Both the position numbers and the translations under genes were made by a program. From positions 62,001 to 126,000 of the forward strand of contig NZ_JAKREU010000009.1 in assembly GCF_022664435.1 (NCBI RefSeq): a stretch of 64,000 bases of DNA, given 5' to 3'. The stretch's first letter is position 1. The number at the start of each line of letters is the position of its first letter. Origin of the DNA: Sphingomonas panni (GTDB lineage: Bacteria > Pseudomonadota > Alphaproteobacteria > Sphingomonadales > Sphingomonadaceae). The notes below the pieces were generated by a model. The model made no database searches, was not told the origin of the DNA, and saw nothing but the letters and a program-made list of their open reading frames with translations. Positions 49,481 to 57,093 of the stretch are shown one piece after another.

Positions 49481-49882
49481 GGGGCTTTCACGGTCCTGCA
49501 GGCGCGACGCCTGCGGCGCGAAATGAGCTTGCCCGAAGTGCTGCTGTGGCAACGGCTGCGACTTGAACCCTATGGCTTGAAGTTTCGTCGCCAGCACCCG
49601 GTGTTGAAGTACGTCGTCGATTTCTACTGTGCCCGAGCGAAGTTGGCGATTGAGATCGATGGCGAGGCGCATGATCGGGGGAGCCACCCTGCGCGCGATG
49701 CCGAGCGGGACGCCGTCCTCGCTGCGCACGGCCTGACGGTTCTGCATATCCCCGCTCGTGACGTCCTAGCCGCCCCTGGTGTCGCGGCCGAAGCGATCGC
49801 GGCCACCGCGCTGCCCCTCCACCCCCGGCTGCGCCGGCGGTCCCCCTCCCCAAGCGTGCTTGGGGAGGATCTTGAAGGATAA
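49403..49882 (+). CDS. DUF559 (Vsr-like endonuclease fold) protein embedded in repeats
   Basis: The core, about residues 36-135, is a DUF559 domain related to very-short-patch-repair nucleases: ARRLRREMSLPEVLLWQRLR, KFRRQHPVLKYVVDFYCARAKLAIEIDGEAHD, and LTVLHIPARDVL, with the Asp and Glu-x-Asp of a PD-(D/E)XK-like site present. The segments before and after (GEGDHAQRGGG; PRLRRRSPSPSVLGEDLEG) are translated repeat DNA. The true start is unclear: GTG 49403 or 49415 lie in the repeat, and ATG 49523 would cut into the conserved start. Activity and substrate are unknown. Confidence 0.65.
   Translation: MRPEVKVAPNPPHAGHGEGDHAQRGGGAFTVLQARRLRREMSLPEVLLWQRLRLEPYGLKFRRQHPVLKYVVDFYCARAKLAIEIDGEAHDRGSHPARDAERDAVLAAHGLTVLHIPARDVLAAPGVAAEAIAATALPLHPRLRRRSPSPSVLGEDLEG
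49815..49875. repeat. Family E repeat unit at the DUF559 3' end
   Basis: CCCTCCACCCCCGGCTGCGC and CCCCCTCCCCAAGCGTGCTTGGGGAGGA run in the opposite sense to the upstream units. They form the last 20 or so codons of the DUF559 gene and end just before the ribosome site of the next pnt gene. Confidence 0.8.
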
Positions 49883-49886
49883 CCCG

Positions 49887-50165
49887 ATGGACTTCCTCTC
49901 GATCCTGTCGATCTTCGTCCTCGCCTGCTTCGTCGGCTATTATGTCGTCTGGTCGGTGACGCCGGCACTGCACACGCCGTTGATGGCGGTCACCAATGCC
50001 ATTTCCTCGGTCATCATCGTCGGCGCGCTGATCGCCGCCGCAGCAGCCGGCGTGCCCGGCGCGAAGTGGCTCGGGCTGCTGGGCGTGGTGTTGGCCAGCA
50101 TCAATATCTTCGGCGGGTTCGCCGTGACCGAGCGGATGCTCGCCATGTACAAGAAGAAGGGGTGA
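49887..50165 (+). CDS. pntA: NAD(P) transhydrogenase subunit alpha, part 2
   Basis: This is the membrane part of the alpha subunit, 92 aa with three membrane segments: FLSILSIFVLACFVGYYVVWSVTPALHTPLMAVTNAISSVIIVGAL, then AKWLGLLGVVLASINIFGGFAVTERMLAMYKKKG, which is nearly invariant in the family. It forms part of the proton channel with PntB. The ribosome site AAGGA seven bases before ATG 49887 directly adjoins the repeat ending the DUF559 gene. Confidence 0.93.
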   Translation: MDFLSILSIFVLACFVGYYVVWSVTPALHTPLMAVTNAISSVIIVGALIAAAAAGVPGAKWLGLLGVVLASINIFGGFAVTERMLAMYKKKG

Positions 50166-50170
50166 GCGCG

Positions 50171-51679
50171 ATGCACGAGGCTGCGCCGGTCAATCCATGG
50201 GTCGCCTTCGCCTATCTGGCGGCGGGGGTGTGCTTCATCCTCGCGCTGCGTGGCCTGTCGTCGCCCGCGACCAGCCGGCGGGGCAACCGGCTGGGCATAG
50301 TCGGCATGGGGATCGCGGTGCTGACCACGATCTTCACGCATTTGCCGCAGCAGGACGTAACTGTATTCGCCCCGGCTGGCGACTATACATACTGGACGCA
50401 ACTGACGCTGATCGACAGCGTCACCTTCGCCGAAATCCTCGCCGCCATCGCCATCGGCGCGGTCATCGGCCTGACCACCGCCAAGCGGATCGCGATGACC
50501 GCGATGCCGCAACTGGTCGCCGCCTTTCACTCGCTGGTCGGGCTGGCGGCAGTGCTCGTCGGGATCGCTGCCTATCTCAATCCGGGGGCGTTCGGCATCT
50601 CGTCGGTCGTCGTGCCGATGATCGGCGAGGCGTTCAACGTCATCAATCCGGTCAGCAAGGTCGAGATGGGCCTCGGCGTTGCGATCGGCGCGATCACCTT
50701 TTCCGGCTCGGTCATCGCCTTCCTGAAGCTGAACGGCAGCATGTCGGGCAAGCCGATCCTGCTGCCCGGCCGGCACGTCATCAACCTCGCCACGCTGGCT
50801 GCGATCCTGCTGCTGGTCGCACAGTTCGCGCATACGCAGGATACGTGGCCGTTCTGGGCGGTGGTCGTGCTGTCGTTCGCGATCGGATTCCTGCTCATCA
50901 TCCCGATCGGCGGGGCGGACATGCCGGTCGTCGTGTCGATGCTCAACAGCTACTCTGGCTGGGCGGCAGCGGCGATGGGCTTCACGCTTGGCAATACCGC
51001 GATGATCATCACCGGCGCGCTGGTCGGATCGTCGGGCGCGATCCTCAGCTACATCATGTGCCGCGCGATGAACCGCAGCTTTATCAGTGTCATCGCCGGC
51101 GGCTTCGGTGCGACCGACAGTGGCGGCGGCGATGCGGCGGCGATCGATCGCCCGTGGAAGCGCGGCAGCGCCGAGGACGCCGCCTTCCTGATGCAACAGG
51201 CCGAACAGGTCATCATCGTCCCCGGATACGGCATGGCGGTGGCACAGGCGCAACACGCGCTCCGCGAAATGGGCGACAAGCTGAAGGAACATGGCGTCCG
51301 CGTGAAATATGCGATCCACCCGGTCGCCGGGCGGATGCCGGGGCATATGAACGTGCTGCTCGCCGAGGCGAACGTGCCCTATGACGACGTGTTCGAGTTG
51401 GAGGACATCAACAGCGAATTCGCACAGACCGACGTCGCCTTCGTCATCGGTGCCAACGACGTGACCAACCCGGCGGCCAAGACCGACAAGACCTCGCCCA
51501 TCTATGGCATGCCGGTGCTCGACGTCGAAAAGGCGAAGACCGTGCTGTTCATCAAGCGGTCGATGGGCGGTGTCGGCTATGCCGGGGTCGATAACGAAGT
51601 CTTCTATCGCGACAATACGATGATGCTGCTGGCCGACGCCAAGAAGATGGTCGAAGAGATCGTCAAGTCGATGGAATAA
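50171..51679 (+). CDS. pntB: NAD(P) transhydrogenase subunit beta
   Basis: PntB carries the remaining membrane segments of the proton channel and the NADP(H)-binding domain III. The 502-aa product shows PQLVAAFHSLVGLAAVLVG with the channel His, IIPIGGADMPVVVSMLNSYSGWAAAAMGFTLGN, and the NADP site VIIVPGYGMAVAQAQHALREM, HPVAGRMPGHMNVLLAEA, VIGANDVTNPAA and VDNEVFYRDNTMMLLADAKK. It follows the alpha-2 gene by five bases and ends the operon. Confidence 0.95.
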   Translation: MHEAAPVNPWVAFAYLAAGVCFILALRGLSSPATSRRGNRLGIVGMGIAVLTTIFTHLPQQDVTVFAPAGDYTYWTQLTLIDSVTFAEILAAIAIGAVIGLTTAKRIAMTAMPQLVAAFHSLVGLAAVLVGIAAYLNPGAFGISSVVVPMIGEAFNVINPVSKVEMGLGVAIGAITFSGSVIAFLKLNGSMSGKPILLPGRHVINLATLAAILLLVAQFAHTQDTWPFWAVVVLSFAIGFLLIIPIGGADMPVVVSMLNSYSGWAAAAMGFTLGNTAMIITGALVGSSGAILSYIMCRAMNRSFISVIAGGFGATDSGGGDAAAIDRPWKRGSAEDAAFLMQQAEQVIIVPGYGMAVAQAQHALREMGDKLKEHGVRVKYAIHPVAGRMPGHMNVLLAEANVPYDDVFELEDINSEFAQTDVAFVIGANDVTNPAAKTDKTSPIYGMPVLDVEKAKTVLFIKRSMGGVGYAGVDNEVFYRDNTMMLLADAKKMVEEIVKSME

Positions 51680-51771
51680 GCGGGGCCGGGCACGGCTCCA
51701 CCATACAGAGGCTCGCCAACGCGGTCCGTTCACCCTATCGGGTCCGTATACGGTCGCGGCGGGAGGATGGC

Positions 51772-52695
51772 TTGACGGGTTTCGAAGGATTTGGTGGGCC
51801 GGCAGTGCGGCGGGCGATCGTCATCGCCGACGATGCGATTGCGGCGGAGGATGCGGCGGTCGCGGCACGGGCGGCGGGGGTGCAGGTCGGCGACACCATC
51901 GGCTTTGCGGCGCTCGCCGAGGCGCTGGACGCCATTCCCCATGCCGATCTGCTGCTGGTCGAGGCGGCGGGCATCGCACCGGCTTTGCTCGATAGTGTGC
52001 TACCGATGCTGGCGCTCAGGGCGCAGCGCGACCGGGCGCAGATCGTCATCAACTTCCCGCTCGACCTGCTCGATCTGGTATCGCTGCATCTGCTGGGCGG
52101 ACCGGCGACCCTGTTGTGCGATGCCCGGCCGGAAGAACGGGTCGCCGCCATCGCGCTGAGCGGCGGTATCGGCGGCGGGGTGCAGGCCGCCGAGCGCGAT
52201 GCCGAACGGCTCCGCCGGCTGAATGCCGAGATCGCCCGCATCGCCGAAGCGCTGCTGAAGCTCAGTCGCGATGGCCCGGGTGGCGATGGCGTGCGCGACC
52301 GTGCCGCGGACTTCGTGGCACCACCGACCGATGACAGCGCGCCGGTCGAGATTACCGCCGCGACCGTGCGCGGTGCGATCCGCGCGCGGCGGCTGCGCGA
52401 CCAGTATTTCGCCGACGGGCTGTTCGCCGATCCGGCCTGGGACGTGCTGCTCGACCTGTTCGCCGCCCGGCTGGAGGGGCTGACGGTATCGGTGTCGAGC
52501 CTGTGCATCGCCGCCGCCGTTCCGCCGACCACCGCGCTGCGCTGGATCACCGCGATGACCGATGCCGGGCTGTTGATGCGGCGCGAGGATCCCAGCGACC
52601 GCCGCCGCGCCTTCGTCACCCTCACCGCGCGGGCGGTGGCGGGGATGGAGGGCTATGGGCAGGCGGTGGCGAAGGCCGGGTTGGGCTGGGCGTAG
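51772..52695 (+). CDS. MarR-like winged-helix regulator with receiver-like N-terminal part
   Basis: The 307-aa protein ends in a MarR-type winged helix: VSSLCIAAAVPPTTALRWITAMTDAGLLMRREDPSDRRRAFVTLTARAVAGMEGY. The first 130 residues (RAIVIADDAIAAEDAAVAARAAGVQVG, ADLLLVEAAGIAPALLDSVLPML, QIVINFPLDLLDLVSLHLLGGPATLLCDA) look like an alternating alpha/beta fold similar to a receiver, but without the phospho-acceptor Asp and the Lys. A helix and linker follow. TTG 51772 with GGGAGG five bases upstream is the start. Target and signal are unknown. Confidence 0.65.
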   Translation: MTGFEGFGGPAVRRAIVIADDAIAAEDAAVAARAAGVQVGDTIGFAALAEALDAIPHADLLLVEAAGIAPALLDSVLPMLALRAQRDRAQIVINFPLDLLDLVSLHLLGGPATLLCDARPEERVAAIALSGGIGGGVQAAERDAERLRRLNAEIARIAEALLKLSRDGPGGDGVRDRAADFVAPPTDDSAPVEITAATVRGAIRARRLRDQYFADGLFADPAWDVLLDLFAARLEGLTVSVSSLCIAAAVPPTTALRWITAMTDAGLLMRREDPSDRRRAFVTLTARAVAGMEGYGQAVAKAGLGWA

Positions 52696-52928
52696 GGCAG
52701 CGGGCGTGCGCGGCGGGACTGTTGGGGGGTTGGTAGTAAAGCCCGGCCCGATCTGTCCCCCGCCGCCTGTGTCGTCCTGGCGAAGGCTGGGGACTACCCG
52801 TTTGTTGGCGCGTCGTGGGTCGTGAGCGAGAATCCGGCGGACATCGCGCCCGCCCACGCCGTCAGTCGTGGCGAAGCCACGCCTCATGGCGCGGGCTTCG
52901 ACCCGCTGGCCGCACTTGCGCATGGGGA

Positions 52929-52945
52929 GTGCTGCTGGGCAGCAC
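52929..52945 (-). terminator. Hairpin behind the tRNA-Val gene
   Basis: GTGCTGC and GCAGCAC form a perfect 7-bp stem with a 3-base loop, 16 bases beyond the tRNA 3' end. No U run follows on the minus strand, so this could be a processing or termination signal. Confidence 0.35.
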
Positions 52946-52961
52946 GTCCTGCGCTGCGTGG

Positions 52962-53037
52962 TGGTGGGCGCTGACGGGCTCGAACCGCCGACCCTCTCGG
53001 TGTAAACGAGATGCTCTACCAACTGAGCTAAGCGCCC
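52962..53037 (-). tRNA. tRNA-Val (anticodon UAC), CCA encoded
   Basis: The minus-strand sequence begins GGGCGCTTAGCTCAGTTGG and ends GTTCGAGCCC...AGCGCCCACCA. The 7-bp acceptor stem (53037-53031 with 52972-52966), the D arm, the anticodon arm CTCGTTTACACCGAG with loop anticodon TAC, and the T arm are all complete. CCA occupies 52964-52962. It reads GUA and, by wobble, other valine codons. Confidence 0.95.
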
Positions 53038-53140
53038 CTTACCGGGAGAGGTGCGGAATACCGTGGTTTTCGAGACATGCAAGCGGGATTCCAGCGGAGA
53101 CCAGAAGAATGCAGTAGAAACGCGAGGACCACGAAAGAAG

Positions 53141-53189
53141 ATGCAACACCCCGTTACTCTTGCTAGTGGAATGTAACGTGACGTTGCAT
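53141..53189. repeat. 17-bp inverted repeat upstream of the XRE gene
   Basis: ATGCAACACCCCGTTAC (53141-53157) and GTAACGTGACGTTGCAT (53173-53189) pair at 14 of 17 positions around a 15-base spacer. Conserved outer (ATGCAAC/GTTGCAT) and inner (GTTAC/GTAAC) dyads are separated by the same 5 bases on each side. Confidence 0.7.
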
Positions 53190-53287
53190 GGCGATCGGGT
53201 CAGACAGCAAAGATATGGCGCCCCAGCCCGCTGACAGACCCCAAAGGATACACGATGCTCGTCGTGATCGGATTCAAGTTATGGCAG

Positions 53288-53308
53288 TTCGAGGTAAAAC
53301 TCCTCGAA
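53288..53308. repeat. Short perfect inverted repeat before the XRE gene
   Basis: TTCGAGG (53288-53294) and CCTCGAA (53302-53308) are perfect 7-bp arms around TAAAACT. The site lies 86 bp before the XRE start and could be its operator. Confidence 0.5.
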
Positions 53309-53394
53309 ATTACGATCTGCCAAACATGAACCCCCTATCCCGGTCTGACCGCCGGGGCGGGGGTAGGGTCGAAGTTTCCGCAGTAGGATACAGG

Positions 53395-53592
53395 ATGCAA
53401 GCCGACGATCTTCGCGACCTGCGCAAGGGGCTGGGAATGAGCCAGCAGGAACTGGCCGACAAAATAGGAATGAGCCGCAAAGCCATCAGCGAAATGGAAC
53501 GCGCCGCCGCCCCAATCGAACGACGCACCGAACTGGCGGTTCGCTACGTGGCGCTGTTACACGAATTGGGTCGATCGCTTTCCGTTTCCTGA
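53395..53592 (+). CDS. Small XRE-family helix-turn-helix regulator
   Basis: The 65-aa protein is nearly all one XRE domain: DDLRDLRKGLGMSQQELADKIGMSRKAISEMERAAAPIERRTELAVRYVALLHELG. AGGA six bases before ATG 53395 supports this start. It has no partner toxin or kinase beside it. The upstream DNA is AT-richer and carries two inverted repeats, and tRNA-Val is 360 bp away, which together hint at transfer, though no integrase or attachment-site duplicate is seen. Confidence 0.8.
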   Translation: MQADDLRDLRKGLGMSQQELADKIGMSRKAISEMERAAAPIERRTELAVRYVALLHELGRSLSVS

Positions 53593-53800
53593 TCCGGGAC
53601 CGCCGCTGCATTCAAGACCCTGTTCACCATTCGCCGACCGGCCAAAGACGGGTCAAGGGCAATGGGGAAGCGTAATGGCGATTTCGAAGATGATGGCGGT
53701 GCCGCCGGCCGTGACGGATGCGGCGCCGGTGCAGGCGGCCGCGATCTGAACCGATCCGTCGACCAGCGGGTGGCGCAGCGCGCGTCACCCGTCGTGATTT

Positions 53801-55432
53801 TTACTTCTCTTCCTTCCACACGTCGACGCCGGCCGCCTTCGGCTCCCCGATTTCGGCTTGTCCGGCCAGGCTGTGGTCGGTGTCGTCAGCCAGCGTGTCG
53901 AGGTGCATCCACCGCTTCACGATCGGGGAGAGCAGCAGCACGACCATGCCGATGCCGATCGTCCACCACCCGATGCTGTTATAGACCGACAGCGTGCCTT
54001 CCTTGGTCATTTCGCCGTCATGGCCGCCGGTCGCCTCACCGATCTTGCCCGCGACGAAATTGCCGACCGCCGTCATGTAGAACCATGCGCCCATGATGAG
54101 CGAAGCCAGGTGTTTCGGCGCCAGCCGGTTCATCGCCGACAGGCCGACGGGCGACAGGCACAGCTCGCCGGTCGTCTGGAAGAAATAGATCAGGAAGACG
54201 AACAGCACCGGCGTCGCGATTTCCGGGCCGACGCTGTTGGCACCCCATACGAACACCAGGAACGAGAAGCCGACCTGCAGCAGCGCCAGCGCGAACTTGG
54301 CCGGAGCCGAGGGTTCCAGCCCGCGCTTGCCCAGTGCCACCCACAAGGCGGCGAACACCGGCCCCATCAGCACGATGTAGATCGGGTTGATCGACTGGAA
54401 CAGCGACGCCTCGAACCCCTGCCGATCGACGAAACGGTCGGTGTAGAGGTTCAGCGATCCGCCGGCCTGTTCGAACAGGCCCCAGAAGATCGGGTTCAGC
54501 GCGATCAGGAACAGGATGGCGAACATCCGTTCGCGCGGTTCCTTGGGCAGCTTGAACGATTCGTACAGGACATAGCCGAGCAGCGCGACGCCGGACACGA
54601 TCAGCAGGTTCTGGATGACGGACTGATACTGGATCAATGCCCAGATGACGGCGATCGACGCCAGCCCCAGGCCGTAGAGCAGCCATTCGGTCCGGGCCGC
54701 CAGCGGCCGGGGCGCTTCGCCCTGACCCTTCAGCAACGGCTTGCCGAGCATGAACACGACCAGGCCGAGCAACATGCCGAGGCCCGCCGCACCGAAGCCA
54801 TAGGACCAGCCATAGGTTTCGCCGAGATAGCCCGCGAGGATGGTTCCGATCGCCGCGCCGACGTTGATGCCGACATAGAAGATCGTGTACGCGCCGTCCC
54901 GGCGGATATCGGTACGGCCGTACAACTGCCCGACGATGACCGAGATGTTGGCCTTCAGGAATCCCGAGCCGACGATGATGCACGCCAGCGCCGCCCAGAA
55001 GATGTTGATCGCCGGATCGGCCTGTTTGAGCAGGGGATCGGTAACGCCGGTCTGTCCCTCGAACGCCATCAGGATATGGCCGGCGGTCAATACCAGCGCA
55101 CCGAACAGCACCGCCTTGCGCTGTCCCAGGTATCGGTCGGCAAGGTAACCGCCCAGCACCGGCATGATATAGACCAGCGAGGTATAGGCCCCGTAGATCA
55201 GGTTGGCCTGTCCGTCACCGAACAGCCAGTGCTTCGTCAGGTAGAAGATCAGCAGTGCGCGCATCCCGTAATAGGAAAAGCGCTCCCACATCTCGGCGAA
55301 GAACAGGACGTACAGCCCCTTGGGATGGCCGGCGAATTCTTCGCCCTTGCTGGCGGCGGCGACGCCGCCCAGCACGAGCAGCAGGATCAGGAACCCTGCT
55401 GCGATGGATGGAATGATGGGTAGGCCGAACAA
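53801..55432 (-). CDS. POT/PTR2-family proton-coupled oligopeptide transporter
   Basis: The 543-aa inner-membrane transporter takes up di- and tripeptides with protons. Family motifs are FFAEMWERFSYYGMRALLIFYL (ExxER), GGYLADRYLGQRKAVLFGALVL, the signature FYVGINVGAAIGTILAGYLGE, and ELCLSPVGLSAMNRLAP in the C-terminal half. About 14 membrane segments fit the bacterial length. TTG 55432 with GGGGGA about eight bases upstream is preferred; an open frame to 55567 adds a non-homologous leader. It is monocistronic. Confidence 0.88.
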   Translation of the reverse strand: MFGLPIIPSIAAGFLILLLVLGGVAAASKGEEFAGHPKGLYVLFFAEMWERFSYYGMRALLIFYLTKHWLFGDGQANLIYGAYTSLVYIMPVLGGYLADRYLGQRKAVLFGALVLTAGHILMAFEGQTGVTDPLLKQADPAINIFWAALACIIVGSGFLKANISVIVGQLYGRTDIRRDGAYTIFYVGINVGAAIGTILAGYLGETYGWSYGFGAAGLGMLLGLVVFMLGKPLLKGQGEAPRPLAARTEWLLYGLGLASIAVIWALIQYQSVIQNLLIVSGVALLGYVLYESFKLPKEPRERMFAILFLIALNPIFWGLFEQAGGSLNLYTDRFVDRQGFEASLFQSINPIYIVLMGPVFAALWVALGKRGLEPSAPAKFALALLQVGFSFLVFVWGANSVGPEIATPVLFVFLIYFFQTTGELCLSPVGLSAMNRLAPKHLASLIMGAWFYMTAVGNFVAGKIGEATGGHDGEMTKEGTLSVYNSIGWWTIGIGMVVLLLSPIVKRWMHLDTLADDTDHSLAGQAEIGEPKAAGVDVWKEEK

Positions 55433-55608
55433 GGATGCATCCCCCGCAAAAAACTGGCGCGTCCATCGCCTCTTGCGGGCGGAACACGCGGATCGACCGA
55501 GCCTAACGGCGAAAATCGCGATGCCAAGACAGATTGTTGCGCCGGGGCAGATTGTTGCAAATGTCACGATGCTTGGCGTGGGTGGCTGCTGCGGCTACAT
55601 CGCCTGCC

Positions 55609-56187
55609 ATGACCTTCAACGACCGCTCCTCGCTGACCGGCTATTTCCAGACCCGCCGTTCGGGCAAGCCGCGCGACATGGTCGCGCCGGGGCCGAACGA
55701 CGCCGAGATCGACGCGATGATCGCCATCGCCGCGCGCACGCCCGACCATGGCAAGCTCGCCCCCTGGCGTTTCGTCGTGATCCCGGCCGACAGGCGCGCG
55801 GCGTTCGCTGCATTGCTGCGACAGGCGCAGCTGGCGGAAAATCCCCAGGCGACCGAGGCGCAGCTGGAGGCGTCGGACCGTTTCGCGAACGAAGGCGAGG
55901 CGCTGGTCGTCATACTGTCCGCGCCGGTCGACAGCCATATCCCGCGCTGGGAACAGGAATTGTCGGCGGGTGCGGCGACGATGAACCTGCTCCATGCCGC
56001 GCACGCCATGGGCTATGTCGCCAGCTGGCTGACCGGCTGGGCCGCATATAGCGATAAGGTGCGCGACGCGTTCGGTGGGCCTGACGACCGTATCGCCGGC
56101 TTCGTCTTCATCGGCTCGCCGGGCCGTCCGCTCGACGAACGGCCGCGTCCTGATGCGGCGCGGGTCCTGCGCCGCTGGGAAGGGTAA
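55609..56187 (+). CDS. Nitroreductase-family flavoprotein
   Basis: The 192-aa protein belongs to the small nitroreductase branch related to YdjA: FQTRRSGKPRDMVAPGPNDAEIDAMIAIAARTPDHGKLAPWRFVVI, LSAGAATMNLLHAAHAMGYVASWLTGW and AGFVFIGSPGRPLDERPRPD. It would bind FMN as a dimer and use NAD(P)H; the substrate is unknown. No ribosome site is evident before ATG 55609. It is transcribed away from the POT gene. Confidence 0.87.
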   Translation: MTFNDRSSLTGYFQTRRSGKPRDMVAPGPNDAEIDAMIAIAARTPDHGKLAPWRFVVIPADRRAAFAALLRQAQLAENPQATEAQLEASDRFANEGEALVVILSAPVDSHIPRWEQELSAGAATMNLLHAAHAMGYVASWLTGWAAYSDKVRDAFGGPDDRIAGFVFIGSPGRPLDERPRPDAARVLRRWEG

Positions 56188-56239
56188 GCGGGCAGGGCGG
56201 CCCGAGCAGGTTCTGCACGGTTCCGAACCCTATCCGTGA

Positions 56240-56267
56240 TGGACATTTTCGCCGCTTGCTGTATTAA
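56240..56267 (+). promoter_or_regulatory. Promoter of the GntR gene (leaderless)
   Basis: TGGACA (56240-56245) and TATTAA (56262-56267) are 16 bp apart, close to the sigma-70 consensus. ATG lies six bases after the -10, so transcription should start at the initiation codon. Confidence 0.55.
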
Positions 56268-56273
56268 GTCAGC

Positions 56274-56633
56274 ATGACAGCGATCGATCACGAAGACACG
56301 CCCGTATATCTTCGCCTGCGCGCGCTGATCGCGGCCGCCATCCTGCGCGGGGAATATCGTGCCGGGGACCAGTTGCCATCGGTCCGGGCCTTTGCCGCCG
56401 AACATGGCGCGAACCCGCTGACCGTGGCCAAGGCGTATCAGACATTTCAGGACGATGGCTATGTCGAGGTGCGGCGCGGCGTTGGCATGTTCGTGCTGCC
56501 CGGCGCGGTCGAGCGGTTGCGCATGGCCGAGCGCGATCGGTTCCTGACCGGCTACTGGCCGCGGATTCGCGCGCATATCGACCTGCTGGGCCTTGACGCG
56601 CACGCGCTGTTGGACGAACGCGCGCCGGCCTGA
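56274..56633 (+). CDS. Short GntR-family (YtrA-type) regulator
   Basis: The 119-aa protein has the GntR winged helix (PVYLRLRALIAAAILRGEYRAGDQLPSVRAFAAEHGANPLTVAKAYQTFQDDGYVEVRRGVGMFVL) followed by only a short helical tail (ERDRFLTGYWPRIRAHIDLLGLD), the YtrA layout. Such regulators usually sit with ABC-transporter genes, but none is present here. The gene has its own promoter and no ribosome site. GCTG/CAGC flanks the -10 and might serve autoregulation. Confidence 0.85.
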   Translation: MTAIDHEDTPVYLRLRALIAAAILRGEYRAGDQLPSVRAFAAEHGANPLTVAKAYQTFQDDGYVEVRRGVGMFVLPGAVERLRMAERDRFLTGYWPRIRAHIDLLGLDAHALLDERAPA

Positions 56634-56777
56634 CCCGGAAGTGCGGCGGACCGGGGGCGGGCATCGTCCGATGCCGCTTGCAGTCTGGAACCTTTCGTGT
56701 CCTCGTCGGTCCTTGGTACCCTTTGTAACGGAACTGTGACGCGGTGGTGGCGTTCCCTTTTCAACAGGGAGACTGCC

Positions 56778-56975
56778 GTGGAACGAACCGTATCGATGCC
56801 GACCCGCGTTCCAATATACGCACTGCATGGCCGCAACAACTGCCCCAGCTGCGGCGCGTCGCAATGGTTCGTCGGGCGCATCATCGCCGAATGTGCATGC
56901 TGCGGCGATACCTTGCCGATCAACCACGCTGTCCGCCCGACCCAGCTGACCGCACTGCGCAACATCGCAGCGTAG
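56778..56975 (+). CDS. Small Cys-rich zinc-ribbon-like protein
   Basis: The 65-aa protein contains NNCPSCGASQW and AECACCGDT, two CxxC-type pairs 18 residues apart that could bind one zinc ion as a ribbon. The start is GTG 56778 with AGGGAG six bases upstream; an in-frame ATG at 56697 lacks such a site. It stands alone 144 bp after the GntR gene. Function is not known; DNA or RNA binding is only a guess from the ribbon. Confidence 0.65.
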   Translation: MERTVSMPTRVPIYALHGRNNCPSCGASQWFVGRIIAECACCGDTLPINHAVRPTQLTALRNIAA

Positions 56976-56991
56976 GTTTTCCCGGGTAAGT

Positions 56992-57070
56992 CGTCGCCCC
57001 AACAGAGGCTGGGCATCCCGCAGCTGGGCGCGCGCGCTTACTGAAAGATCCCGGCGTCGGCTGGGATGAC
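56992..57070. repeat. Degenerate repeat cassette, family B
   Basis: CGTCGCCCCAACAGAGGCTG and the opposed arm ending GGCTGGGATGACGC resemble other cassettes but with several changes. It lies between convergent genes. Confidence 0.55.
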
Positions 57071-57093
57071 GCTTGCGAGAAATCGAGCCAGGC

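Larger units (their letters stand above)
53038..53394. other. Gene-free, AT-richer stretch between tRNA-Val and the XRE gene
   Basis: About 357 bp without a convincing gene, less GC-rich than the surroundings. It holds the large inverted repeat at 53141 and the hairpin at 53288. An open frame from 53188 continues into the XRE gene but its first 69 codons show no protein-like pattern. Confidence 0.5.

Noticed and set aside
52696..53037. tRNA-Val as an integration site of a genomic island.
   Set aside because: Integration usually targets the tRNA 3' end, which faces the opposite side from the XRE gene. No integrase and no duplicated 3' fragment was found.
53188..53394. An extension of the XRE gene to an ATG at 53188.
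   Set aside because: The added 69 codons show no domain pattern, cross the 53288 hairpin and partly overlap the large inverted repeat, whereas ATG 53395 has a good ribosome site.
53675..53749. A plus-strand frame of 24 codons (MAISKMMAVPPAV...) with GGGGAAG upstream, between the XRE and POT genes.
   Set aside because: It is too short and too low in complexity to support; the ribosome-site match alone could be chance in GC-rich DNA.
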